From assembly GCF_031846585.1 (NCBI RefSeq), contig NZ_JAVRHK010000002.1:434001-498000 (forward strand): DNA of 64,000 nt. Direction: 5' to 3'. The notes below the pieces were generated by a model, which had not been told where the DNA came from, did not search any database, and was given only the letters and a program-made list of their open reading frames with translations. The number at the start of each line of letters is the position of its first letter. The stretch's first letter is position 1. The stretch comes from Autumnicola musiva (GTDB lineage: Bacteria; Bacteroidota; Bacteroidia; Flavobacteriales; Flavobacteriaceae). The translations under genes were made by a program, and so were the position numbers. Of this stretch, positions 39,687 through 48,390 are shown piece after piece.

Positions 39687-41216
39687 ATGAAATTATTTAA
39701 CAGGCTGGGAAATCAATACCTGAAAAGGAGATTGCGGGAAGTGGATGAGATGAAGGAAAATCCATTAAAAATTCAGGAAAGGGTTCTTAGGGACTTGCTG
39801 AAAAAAGGGGAGAATACAGCTTATGGTAAAAAATACCTGTTTTCATCCATTTCCGGTCTTGATGATTTCAGGGAAAAAGTTCCGGTGGTAAATTACAGTG
39901 ATTTAACCCCTTTTATAGAGCGGGCGGTGCAGGGTGAAAAAAATGTGCTTTGGCCGGGCGTGATCAAAAATTTTGCCAAATCGTCTGGTACAACAGAAAG
40001 CAGGAGTAAACTTATTCCTGTTTCTATGGAAGGATTACGTAATTGCCATTATCTTGGAGGAAGAGATATGCTGGCGATTTATCTTCGAAATAACCCGGAT
40101 TCCCAATTGCTTAGTGGAAAAAACCTTTCCATAGGTGGAAGCCAGGAAGGGAATCCCTATAGCGGGAAAAATAACTTCTATACAGGTAATATTTCTGCCA
40201 TTGTAATGAAAAATCTCCCCTTCTGGGCACAGCTTGGGAGAACACCCGGATTACAGGTTGCCCTTATGAATGACTGGGAGAAAAAAATGAAAGCAATATC
40301 AGAAGTCACTTCCCGTCAAAAAATAACCAGCCTTGCAGGTTCTCCCATGTGGATGCTGCTTTTAATTCAGCATATTCAGAAAGAGCAACAGATTGAAAAT
40401 ATAAAGGAAGTATGGCCGCACCTGGAAGTGTTTTTTCATGGGTCGGTTTCTTTTGGTCCTTATAAACCACTTTTCGAAGAACTTGATAAAGCAGGATCAC
40501 TGCGTTACCAGGAAATTTATAATGCAACTGAAGGATTTTTCGGAATCCAGGAGTTGGTACATGACACTTCAATGTTGCTCATGCTTAATTATGGCATATT
40601 CTATGAATTTCTTCCCGAGGAAAATTATGAGGATGATTTTCCTGAAACGGTTTCACTTAGTGAAGTTAAAACAGGCAAAAGGTATTCCCTGGTAATTTCC
40701 ACAAATTCCGGTTTATGGCGATACAAAATAGGTGATAGTATTAAATTTACTTCAGTAGATCCTTTCCGTTTTAAAATTATGGGGCGTACCAAACATTGTC
40801 TTAATGTTTTTGGTGAAGATTTATTTGCAGAACAGGGGGAGGAAGCTCTTTCAAAAAGTTGTAAAAGAACCGGTGCCCTTATGCAAAATTTTACGGTGGC
40901 ACCTTTTTTCTACAGTCAGGGGGAAAAAGGATATCATGAATGGGTGATTGAATTTAAAAAAGCTCCCGCTAATCCTGAAAGATTTGCAGCGATATTGGAT
41001 GAAGAACTCTGCCAGTTGAACGAAGACTATCGTGAAAAAAGAAAGGCCGATACGGCTATTCACAGGCCGGTGGTGAGACAGGTGCCCGAGGGTACATTTT
41101 ATCAATGGCTAAAGAGTAAAGAAAAATTGGGAGGACAGCATAAAATTCCCGTTATGTCCAATGATCGTAAATTTGTAGAAGAAATTCTTTGCTCTTTAAA
41201 AACAGTATCCAGATAA
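39687..41216 (+). CDS. GH3-family (auxin-responsive GH3-like) acyl-adenylate/amide synthetase
   Basis: 509 aa of the GH3 superfamily, known in plants for conjugating amino acids to hormones and frequent in Bacteroidota with unknown substrates. Motifs: FAKSSGTTESRSKLIPVS (adenylate phosphate loop, near residue 95), YNATEGFFG (near 280, ATP/substrate motif), LWRYKIGDSIKF (near 345) and GRTKHCLNVFGEDL (near 370). Single-gene unit, followed by 333 bp without a long gene. Expected reaction: adenylation of a carboxylic acid, then transfer to an amine or thiol; partner unknown. Confidence 0.92.
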   Translation: MKLFNRLGNQYLKRRLREVDEMKENPLKIQERVLRDLLKKGENTAYGKKYLFSSISGLDDFREKVPVVNYSDLTPFIERAVQGEKNVLWPGVIKNFAKSSGTTESRSKLIPVSMEGLRNCHYLGGRDMLAIYLRNNPDSQLLSGKNLSIGGSQEGNPYSGKNNFYTGNISAIVMKNLPFWAQLGRTPGLQVALMNDWEKKMKAISEVTSRQKITSLAGSPMWMLLLIQHIQKEQQIENIKEVWPHLEVFFHGSVSFGPYKPLFEELDKAGSLRYQEIYNATEGFFGIQELVHDTSMLLMLNYGIFYEFLPEENYEDDFPETVSLSEVKTGKRYSLVISTNSGLWRYKIGDSIKFTSVDPFRFKIMGRTKHCLNVFGEDLFAEQGEEALSKSCKRTGALMQNFTVAPFFYSQGEKGYHEWVIEFKKAPANPERFAAILDEELCQLNEDYREKRKADTAIHRPVVRQVPEGTFYQWLKSKEKLGGQHKIPVMSNDRKFVEEILCSLKTVSR

Positions 41217-41407
41217 TTTTTTGGAATTTAATTTGGTACTTTAATACCTTTTCGCAGCCTTATGAACCAAAATTATCCTGGTTTATCCTGAGCTTGTTTA
41301 AGAAAATTTAAATTATTTTTTGGTTATAACGGCCATAAATCCAGTAGTTTATTACCTGTAAAAAAGATTATTACGGAAAACCGTAATTATTCTTTTGTCT
41401 AATCTCC

Positions 41408-41494
41408 TAATTTTGAATTATAATCGGATGCCGGATATTGAAAATACTTCACTGAGTAGGGTCGGTTGAAGTCTTAGATTCCGGCATTCTTTTT
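41408..41494 (+). ncRNA. Candidate small structured transcript or nested terminator
   Basis: In the 333 bp between the GH3-type gene and the 85-aa gene, an outer 8-bp stem (ATGCCGGA at 41428 with TCCGGCAT at 41480) encloses an inner 6-bp stem (ACTTCA/TGAAGT) and is followed by a TCTTTTTA tract. A TAATTTTG box at 41408 matches the Bacteroidota -7 consensus and would start a roughly 70-nt transcript ending at the T tract. A second simple hairpin (ATTACGG/CCGTAAT, 41370-41387) lies just upstream. Could equally be only a terminator for the GH3-type gene. Low confidence. Confidence 0.3.
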
Positions 41495-41549
41495 ATACCG
41501 GACTGAACTGTTCAAAACCTGCTACAAAAGCAATTAATACATTGTATTT

Positions 41550-41807
41550 CTAATATTCCAGAGTTTGATTAGATGAAAATAAATTCTGTTCCTCAATTAT
41601 TTCTTTTACTATTACCTTATTGGCGTAGGAAGTAGCCGTGAAATTTTCCCAGGCATCAAGACCTATATCTGAAGCCTGTTTAACCTCTTTCTTTATTTGA
41701 AGCACATTATGGGTTTTCAGGATCATCTGCTTTAAAGAAGGGTTCAGGGAACGAAACATTTTGGTTGAGGCAATATGTTCCTTTTTAATATTTTCTGCTA
41801 TTACCAT
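41550..41807 (-). CDS. Hypothetical small protein, 85 aa
   Basis: Small soluble, mostly helical, basic protein; no known motif and no signal. The start ATG is preceded by AT-rich DNA. It stands alone between two longer transcription units and is not antisense to another gene, which favours a real gene. I do not recognise it. Confidence 0.5.
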   Translation of the reverse strand: MVIAENIKKEHIASTKMFRSLNPSLKQMILKTHNVLQIKKEVKQASDIGLDAWENFTATSYANKVIVKEIIEEQNLFSSNQTLEY

Positions 41808-41930
41808 TACGGGGGTTTCATTTTAAAAGTCAAAGCCGCAAATGTAAAATCTTTGTGTACAGAGAAATTAAAAAAAAATGACTATTTGTTAACAGATTAA
41901 TCATACCGAAAGAAAGTATGAGAATAAGAA

Positions 41931-42063
41931 AAAAGAGGCTGCCCGCAAACTAAATTCAAAGTGCCATCTTAACCCAGGTTCGAAAAATAATAATCTTAAA
42001 GTTAATTTTTCACTGGGATCATATTGATGACATAGACAGAAATAGTCTTAGGTAGCCTCTTTT
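41931..42063. repeat. 133-bp element bounded by imperfect 13-bp inverted repeats
   Basis: AAAAGAGGCTGCC at 41931 pairs with GGTAGCCTCTTTT at 42051 (12 of 13 bases). Read on the - strand, the second arm is followed by T-rich sequence just after the M16 peptidase gene. It may be a long-loop terminator for that gene or a small non-autonomous (MITE-like) element; no target duplication is evident. Confidence 0.45.
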
Positions 42064-42082
42064 ATTTAAATAACTGAATTAA

Positions 42083-44953
42083 TTACAGTTTAACATCAGA
42101 AAGTTTAACCTCTTCGCCCTCTTTATTTAGTAATTTAACTTCATCAAAACCAATCTCTCTAAATTGCTGGAATTGTGTGGAAGCATCTCCTACAACAAGA
42201 TACGCCATTTTAGACTCATCCAGATATTTGTTGGCGAGCTCTTTATGCTGTTCCAAAGTCATACCTCCAATAATTTCTTCCTCATTTTCAATATATTTTG
42301 GATCCAGGTCATACGCACTCATTTCCTGAAGCATACCCAATAATGAACCTTGTGTCTCAAATCTACGGGCATTGGATTTAATAAGGGCATTTTTGGTGAA
42401 TTCCAGGTCTTCTTTAGTGATCCCGTCTTTATATTTGGCAATTTCATCCCTGAATATTTCTACAGATTCTCCGGTAGTATTTGTTCTCACGCTGGAGGAA
42501 GCAGTAAAAGTTCCGGGAATTTTAGTTCCGCTAAAGCCAGATCTTGCACCATAAGTATATCCTTTTTCTTCACGTAAAATCAGGTTCACATTTCCAGAGA
42601 AAGAACCTCCCAATTTATAGTTCATCACTTCAGCAGGGAAAAAGTCTTCATCTGTGCGTGGTATGGCTATATAACCAATATTGATAACCGATTGTTTTGC
42701 ATTAGGCACATCAACAAAATATAAAGAAGCCTTATCACGTTCGTTCTTGATTTCAAATTCCGGGATAGTTACTTCTTTGGCTTTCCAGTTTTCTTTAAGG
42801 CCTTCTACAGCTGCCAAAGCTTCAGATTCGGATACATCTCCAACTACATGAAAACGCGCTACGCTTGGTGAAAAATATTGATTATAGTGATTCTTCAAAT
42901 CTTCCATGGTAATTTCCTGCACAGATTCTACAGTTCCCAAAGTGGGGTAGGCCAAAGGATGATTTTCCCCGTAGAGCACTTTATCATAAACACGATCTGC
43001 TATAGCATTAGGATCGGCATCGGATCTTTTTATGCTGTTAATGGTGCTTGTTTTAATTCGGGCAAGTTCTTCCTCATCCCATCGTGGTTCCATAAGAATC
43101 TCCTGAACCAAATTCATGGTTTTGTTGAAGTTACGCGCTAAAGTATTTCCCCGAATCACTATAGATTCATCGGTGGTATACATATAGATATTAGCGCCAA
43201 GCAAATCAATTTCTTCTTCAAGTTCTGCAGGTGTTTTATTGGCAGTCCCTTCCATCATAATATCGGTCATGAGGTTAGCTACTCCATTTTTATCCAGATC
43301 GTCCAGTAAATGGCCACCGTCTATTACCATGCTGAAATTTACCAGCGGAAGTTCATTTTGTTCAATCCCATATACTTCCATCTGATTGTCCAATTCCACT
43401 GTCCAGGATTCCGGTATACTAAGCTGGGGTGTTTCTCCCATTTCAGGCTGAACCGAACGATCAAATTCAGAAGGGGTTTTCTTGATTTCCTGTTGGTTCT
43501 CTGCTATTTCGGTTTTTACATTTTCAGTAATTTCTTCTTCAACAACTTCGGCTTTTTCAGAATTTTCAGCAATAAGGTCCATTTCATCTTTGGGTACAAA
43601 GCTGGTGAGGATAAAAGGTTTGTCCTTTATATATTTATTATAAACCCTCATCACATCTTCCTTTGTAACTGCTTTAATATTTTCTATATCTTTTTCAATA
43701 TATCCGGGATTTCCCGTAAACACATCGTACTGGGCCAACTGAAAAGATTTGCCAAGTACGCTACTTATTCCGTTATAAAAATCGGTTTCCTGTCCTGCTT
43801 TTATGCGTTCAATATCACGCTCTGTAACACCTTCTTTTTCAAATAGTGCGAAAGCTTCCTCAATTCCTGCTTCAACGCTGTCAAGATCTACGCCGGCATT
43901 CGCGGTAACCGAAATGCGGAATTTTCCGGCAATCTGATCAGCACCGTTAAAAGCATAAGGCTGGGAAGTCAGTTCTTTTTCTTTTACGAGTACTTCATAT
44001 AAGGGAGATTCTTTTCCGTCTGAAAGCACTTCACCCAAAAAATCCAAAGCATAAGCATCTTTGTTGTACTGTTCTACCGCAGGCCACACCATGTTAAGCT
44101 GTGGTGCTGTGGCAAAATTGTCCTCGTGGTACAATCGCTTTGTTTCATCAAGTAATACCGTTTGTGTCTGAAGAGGTTCTACTTCCTGCCGTTTTTTGAT
44201 TTCTCCAAAATACTTTTCAATCATTTTCCTGGTATTGGACTCATCAAAATCTCCGGCGATTACTAAGGTAGCATTGTTAGGGCCATAAAATTTATCGTAA
44301 AATTCCTTTACATCTTCTACGGTTGCACTTTGCAGATCTTCCAATTCACCAATTACCTGCCAGCTATATGGGTGCCCGTCCGGATAAAGATTTTTATCAA
44401 TCACCCAGTTAGTGTGGCCGTAAGGATTATTGTCCACCCGCTGGCGCTTTTCATTTTGAACCACTTCCTGCTGGTTTGCAAAAGCAGATTCGGTAACGGT
44501 ATTGATAAGATAACCCATACGGTCAGATTCCAGCCACATCACCATCTCCAAAGCATTCTTTGGAACCACTTCGTAATAAACGGTTCCATCCTGCCATGTA
44601 CCGCCGTTTAGAGTTCCACCGGCATCCTGAATTTTTTTAAAGAACTGATCCTGCGGAACGTTTTCCGATTCCTGGAACAACATATGTTCAAAAAGGTGGG
44701 CAAAACCCGTACGTCCTTTTTTCTCACGGTTAGACCCCACTCCGTACTGAATGGCGACAGAAACAATAGGATCTGATTTGTCCTGATGAAGGACTACGTT
44801 GAGCCCGTTATCCAGCTCGTACTTTTCGTAATCGATTGATAAACTTGCATCTGCGGTTTTACTTTCATTTTCCCCGTTGTTTTTACAGGAAAAGAATCCC
44901 ATCAGAAGCAATGACAGCATGAATACCATCGGTTTAAAATTGATGTTTGTCAT
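42083..44953 (-). CDS. M16 (insulinase/pitrilysin) family zinc protease lipoprotein, two-domain
   Basis: 956 aa. Lipoprotein signal ending at lipobox GFFSC, so probably anchored in the periplasm or outer membrane. The first M16 domain has the zinc motif H-x-x-E-H in HLFEHMLF near residue 87, with the downstream glutamate in the NEKRQRVDN region. The second M16 copy (from about residue 520) lacks HxxEH and is the usual inactive half. An acidic glutamate-rich linker (about 465-500) joins the halves. Digests peptides in the envelope. A single-gene unit with an inverted repeat downstream. Confidence 0.94.
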   Translation of the reverse strand: MTNINFKPMVFMLSLLLMGFFSCKNNGENESKTADASLSIDYEKYELDNGLNVVLHQDKSDPIVSVAIQYGVGSNREKKGRTGFAHLFEHMLFQESENVPQDQFFKKIQDAGGTLNGGTWQDGTVYYEVVPKNALEMVMWLESDRMGYLINTVTESAFANQQEVVQNEKRQRVDNNPYGHTNWVIDKNLYPDGHPYSWQVIGELEDLQSATVEDVKEFYDKFYGPNNATLVIAGDFDESNTRKMIEKYFGEIKKRQEVEPLQTQTVLLDETKRLYHEDNFATAPQLNMVWPAVEQYNKDAYALDFLGEVLSDGKESPLYEVLVKEKELTSQPYAFNGADQIAGKFRISVTANAGVDLDSVEAGIEEAFALFEKEGVTERDIERIKAGQETDFYNGISSVLGKSFQLAQYDVFTGNPGYIEKDIENIKAVTKEDVMRVYNKYIKDKPFILTSFVPKDEMDLIAENSEKAEVVEEEITENVKTEIAENQQEIKKTPSEFDRSVQPEMGETPQLSIPESWTVELDNQMEVYGIEQNELPLVNFSMVIDGGHLLDDLDKNGVANLMTDIMMEGTANKTPAELEEEIDLLGANIYMYTTDESIVIRGNTLARNFNKTMNLVQEILMEPRWDEEELARIKTSTINSIKRSDADPNAIADRVYDKVLYGENHPLAYPTLGTVESVQEITMEDLKNHYNQYFSPSVARFHVVGDVSESEALAAVEGLKENWKAKEVTIPEFEIKNERDKASLYFVDVPNAKQSVINIGYIAIPRTDEDFFPAEVMNYKLGGSFSGNVNLILREEKGYTYGARSGFSGTKIPGTFTASSSVRTNTTGESVEIFRDEIAKYKDGITKEDLEFTKNALIKSNARRFETQGSLLGMLQEMSAYDLDPKYIENEEEIIGGMTLEQHKELANKYLDESKMAYLVVGDASTQFQQFREIGFDEVKLLNKEGEEVKLSDVKL

Positions 44954-45346
44954 GGAATTAAGTTTTAGTTAAAATATTAATCAATATAAAGAATTGCATA
45001 ATAGGAACTTGGATAAATTTTGGATTAAATAGATAAAATTAAAGGAATGTTTTTGAAATATTTCTTTCTGTATCTGCTATATTACCCTGGAAATTCTGCG
45101 CTAACACCTGATAAAATTGAAGCTGGTAAAGATAGGAAGAAGGCTATTCTTATCTATGTTATCATCCTTTTAAACTGTTCATCTCTAATATCCTGAATTT
45201 TATATTCAATTACTAAGACATGAAACAGAACGATATGATAAAAATCACCTTTCCTCAACATGTATTGAAGTAAATCTGGGATCTTCCAAAGAAGAAATTA
45301 ATTCTTCCTTATCTTGAAAAAAATCTTTTAACTTCTTATGTCACCA
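44954..45346. other. Intergenic, AT-rich
   Basis: No intact gene. The promoter of the M16 gene should be at the left end. To the right some short frames may belong to the decayed sequence that follows, but I recognise nothing before 45347. Confidence 0.4.
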
Positions 45347-45743
45347 CTAATAGAGAAACAGGCATTGGGCATAGAAATTAATGATTTACTATAGTTAGGA
45401 TATGGAACAGGTTTAGATAAATTGGGGCTGGCAAGGCTGCCTGTTATGAATAAAACGTACAATTAAGAAATGCTTTAGACATTATGGTTTCGGGAAAATT
45501 TCTGATGGAGACACAGAATTGTTTAGGCCAATTAATAAGAATCTCCTGCAGCAGGATCCATACCTGTTATTGAAGAATTACCAGTCTTATCTTGATTATC
45601 AGGAACAACTTCATAAATTGTGGAGTAATAAAGAAGAATGGACACGAAAATCGATTCTTAATATTGCGGGAAGAGAAAATTTTCTCCCACCATTCTCTTG
45701 AAAAAGACCACCGCATAGATACTTGTCTATCCACTTCTCCATA
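45347..45743 (+). pseudogene. glgP: Glycogen/alpha-glucan phosphorylase remnant with internal deletion
   Basis: Two pieces of an alpha-glucan phosphorylase lie side by side. The first (frame from 45347) reads KQALGIEINDLL, a stop, then GLDKLGLARLP, matching the N-terminal region around GLGNGGLGRLA. After a short gap follows the C-terminal region: LFRPINKNLLQQDPYLLL, then LDYQEQLHKLW and EEWTRKSILNIAG, and in another frame KIFSHHSLEKDHRID for the usual G-K-F-S-S-D-R segment. The whole catalytic middle (some 600 residues) is gone. Several frame changes. Certainly non-functional. Confidence 0.72.
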
Positions 45744-46039
45744 AAGCTTTTGAGTGATTGGATAAAGCAACTCCAGGTTCAGGGCTTCTTTTAAACGTCT
45801 GTAGAAATTTTCTTTTGGAATCTGGTCACTTACTGGTCACTTAACCGGAAGGAAGTGAAGAGTTTCCTGGTAATTTTTCTTACACGACCCCTGTTATTTT
45901 TCTATTTACACACCTTATGAGATAGTCCTTCTTAAAAATAAATTTAAGGTAAGTTATAGGATTATACCTTTCCTTTTTCCTTGTTGGGTGCATTATATCT
46001 TTTCAGTAAAGCACGTCCCGATTTAGATCGGAGTACAGT
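45744..46039. other. Non-coding, decayed DNA
   Basis: No gene recognised. One exact tandem duplication of 11 bp (CTGGTCACTTA at 45822 and 45833). Probably scar sequence between the phosphorylase and transposase remnants. Confidence 0.4.
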
Positions 46040-46640
46040 TTTCAGAACTTGGTTTCTAACCACGCGACACCAGAGAACTCTTTTCATCTATCGATTCGCG
46101 TATCGTTTGATCTGTTGAGAACCTTTGCCTTAAAATAAACGGCCTATCTTGATTTCTTCCCGGTCTTTATATTTTCCAAAGGAGTGGATTCAGTCATGAT
46201 GGCCACATTTCGTTTTCCGGCAGCTCTCCGGGCAAGTATCCCTTTATCCTGTTCTACTTCAGATGATTCCACAGTAAAGTAGCCCTCGTCCATCTCGATC
46301 ATCCCTTCTAAGTATAGCGGGCGTCCCTGTTACCCATTTTTTTCGTATTTTGTGCACCATCGCCCAGACCGGTTCATATCTTTTTAGGCCCAGCTGGGTC
46401 TGAATCTCTTTGCTGAAAAATCCTTTTTTAGTGGCACTCATCAAAAACATGGTTTTGTACCAAGTCAAAAAAGATAGTTTTGAACTTTTCATGATGGTCC
46501 CGCTGCGAAGGGATATCCTACTCCTGCATTGTTTGCACTCGTAGCTCCACCTGCTTTTGATCCAAAAGTGTTCCTTGGCTCTCACATTTGCAAACAACAC
46601 TCTGCTTATCCCACTGCTCCTTAAAAATAATAAAAGATAA
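46040..46640 (-). mobile_element. IS1595-family transposase remnant
   Basis: Reading the - strand from about 46640: a damaged zinc-ribbon start, then EHFWIKSRWSYECKQCRSR, SGTIMKSSKLSFLTWYKTMF and GLKRYEPVWAMVHKIRKK in one frame. After a frame change follows LEGMIEMDEGYFTVESSE, which contains the first catalytic aspartate, and then RNVAIMTESTPLENIKTG and a stop; beyond it VYFKAKVL and, in another frame, ESIDEKSSL. At least four frameshifts/stops. The order and motifs are those of ISXO2-like IS1595 transposases. No clear terminal inverted repeats found. Confidence 0.8.
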
Positions 46641-46706
46641 GTTTAGCTTGTGATAAATCTTACAAATTTTCAGGTATTAGTGAGATCGCGGCTAAAAGCT
46701 TTCAAG

Positions 46707-48065
46707 CTAATGATTAACCAAATTATCCTTTTCAATATCTTTATTGGACATTATTAAATTATGATTAATATAATTTCCGACAGCTTTTCCTTGTTCTAAA
46801 CCAACCTCAATTGCTGCTCTATAATGAATACCACCATATAAACGACTATTTGCAGCTTCTAACGATGCATGGAAAAAAGAGTGAAAGGATCTAACAGGTA
46901 AGCCGTATTCTATTTCTGTATCATCATCAAATTCAAAATTATCACCAAATATTTCGGTAAGAACGGTAGCTGCCGAACCTGATATTACAGAATGTCCACT
47001 GGTATATTCCGGAAAAGGTGGAGTTTGAAGAACAGATTTCCAATCTTCATTTATAAATTTATTAATTAAGGTTTCTGGTCTTACCAGATTGCTTCTATAT
47101 TTTTCATCCCAACAACTAATAAAACCGTCAGCAATCGCAATAGAGGTTTTGGTATACGTGTAAATCGATTTGCCCATATCAGCCCCTGTTTTCTCACATG
47201 CTATTTGGGTGATACCAATCCAATGTCCGCCTGGAGTAATTTTTTTCGTGGCAAACATCAAATGGCCTTTATTAACAGAAACATAAGGATTGCAATCCCA
47301 GAACTTAGCAATAGCCATTTTTTCATCTTTATTTTCACTTTTTCCCATTTCATTTCGCACTTCGTATACTTCCATTAATTGCTTGTGAAATATACTACCT
47401 GGTTCCATTGAAAATTCCGGCGGAGGAATTGGTTTAAATTGATTGGAAGAGTCAAGAACGAAAGGACGTATCTTATGCCAATTTGGTTCTATTCCATCCA
47501 TATAAGCCGGTGGAGTTGGTTTCCATCTACTTACATCGTCGGTTTGCACAACAAATTTAGGCATAGTTCTGGTTTCTTTGTAATTGTCCCGTTGCATCCA
47601 ATCTTTAATGTGATTGGCTATAATCAACCCGTAAGCTTCCGAAACAGTGAAAACTTCTTCATTTTTATCTTTCCAGGATTGAAATAAGCTATCTCTTTTT
47701 TGAATTAATATATCTTCGGAAAAAACTAAACTTCGACCTATTTCATAGAAAGCTACCAATGCTGCAATACTCGGATCAATCACCTTGGAATCAGGTTGAG
47801 GCGGAGCGGTTAGACCATTCAATTGTTTTTCTAAACTTACATAATCTGAATTAAATTGAGCTATAACTTCATAAGCGGCAATGTTGGAGTATGCATAAAT
47901 TCGACTAGCTACTGGTGGCGAAAAAATATCATATACCATAGTTTTAGTAAGATATTCATTAGCCTCATGAAGAGATTTTGATTTAACATCTATTGTACTT
48001 TCAGTCTTTTTACAAGAACTGAAAAAAGAAACCAGAACGAGAAGTAAATTAAATCTTTTTAACAT
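46707..48065 (-). CDS. Vanadium-dependent haloperoxidase / PAP2-type lipoprotein
   Basis: 452 aa from the ATG at 48065, chosen because it gives a lipoprotein signal (LLLVLVSFFSSC); a longer frame adds 35 hydrophobic residues. The C-terminal half carries the vanadate/phosphate pocket: EYTSGHSVISGSAATVL near residue 360 and the later FHASLEAANSRLYGGIHYRAA. Such proteins are either haloperoxidases or acid phosphatases; residues alone do not decide. Intact, surrounded by decayed genes, on the opposite strand from the fucose locus. Confidence 0.87.
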   Translation of the reverse strand: MLKRFNLLLVLVSFFSSCKKTESTIDVKSKSLHEANEYLTKTMVYDIFSPPVASRIYAYSNIAAYEVIAQFNSDYVSLEKQLNGLTAPPQPDSKVIDPSIAALVAFYEIGRSLVFSEDILIQKRDSLFQSWKDKNEEVFTVSEAYGLIIANHIKDWMQRDNYKETRTMPKFVVQTDDVSRWKPTPPAYMDGIEPNWHKIRPFVLDSSNQFKPIPPPEFSMEPGSIFHKQLMEVYEVRNEMGKSENKDEKMAIAKFWDCNPYVSVNKGHLMFATKKITPGGHWIGITQIACEKTGADMGKSIYTYTKTSIAIADGFISCWDEKYRSNLVRPETLINKFINEDWKSVLQTPPFPEYTSGHSVISGSAATVLTEIFGDNFEFDDDTEIEYGLPVRSFHSFFHASLEAANSRLYGGIHYRAAIEVGLEQGKAVGNYINHNLIMSNKDIEKDNLVNH

Positions 48066-48390
48066 TCTAAAAAGTAATAAATTAATTAGTAGTAGACTAC
48101 GAATCGGAATATATAGCTGGATTGCTATTAGAAATGAAAAGGCATAGATATATAAACAAAATTTTAACAAAATTACAAAAATTTATATAATTTAAGAAAT
48201 TTAAACGGTACTGTATGTGACACAAATTGTTCGACTGTGGGATATTAAGATCAACTAGGTCTAAGTAATTCTTTATAATTTGCTTTTGGAAAAGTTTTGC
48301 TTTTAGAATATCACCTGCCTGGCTATAGCTATTCTTAATTTTTCCGGAACATTATAAATCCCATCACTCCTTAATTAAATTACATAACGA
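48066..48390. other. Intergenic, AT-rich, divergent
   Basis: Between the haloperoxidase (-) and the symporter remnant (+). No gene seen. Probably carried both promoters. Confidence 0.4.

Noticed and set aside
43310..43846. 178-aa + strand frame opposite the M16 gene.
   Set aside because: Antisense to a well-conserved protease; composition follows the shadow of that gene.
45519..45701. A short + strand frame as an intact small gene.
   Set aside because: Its protein is the C-terminal region of glycogen phosphorylase, with a frameshift at the end.
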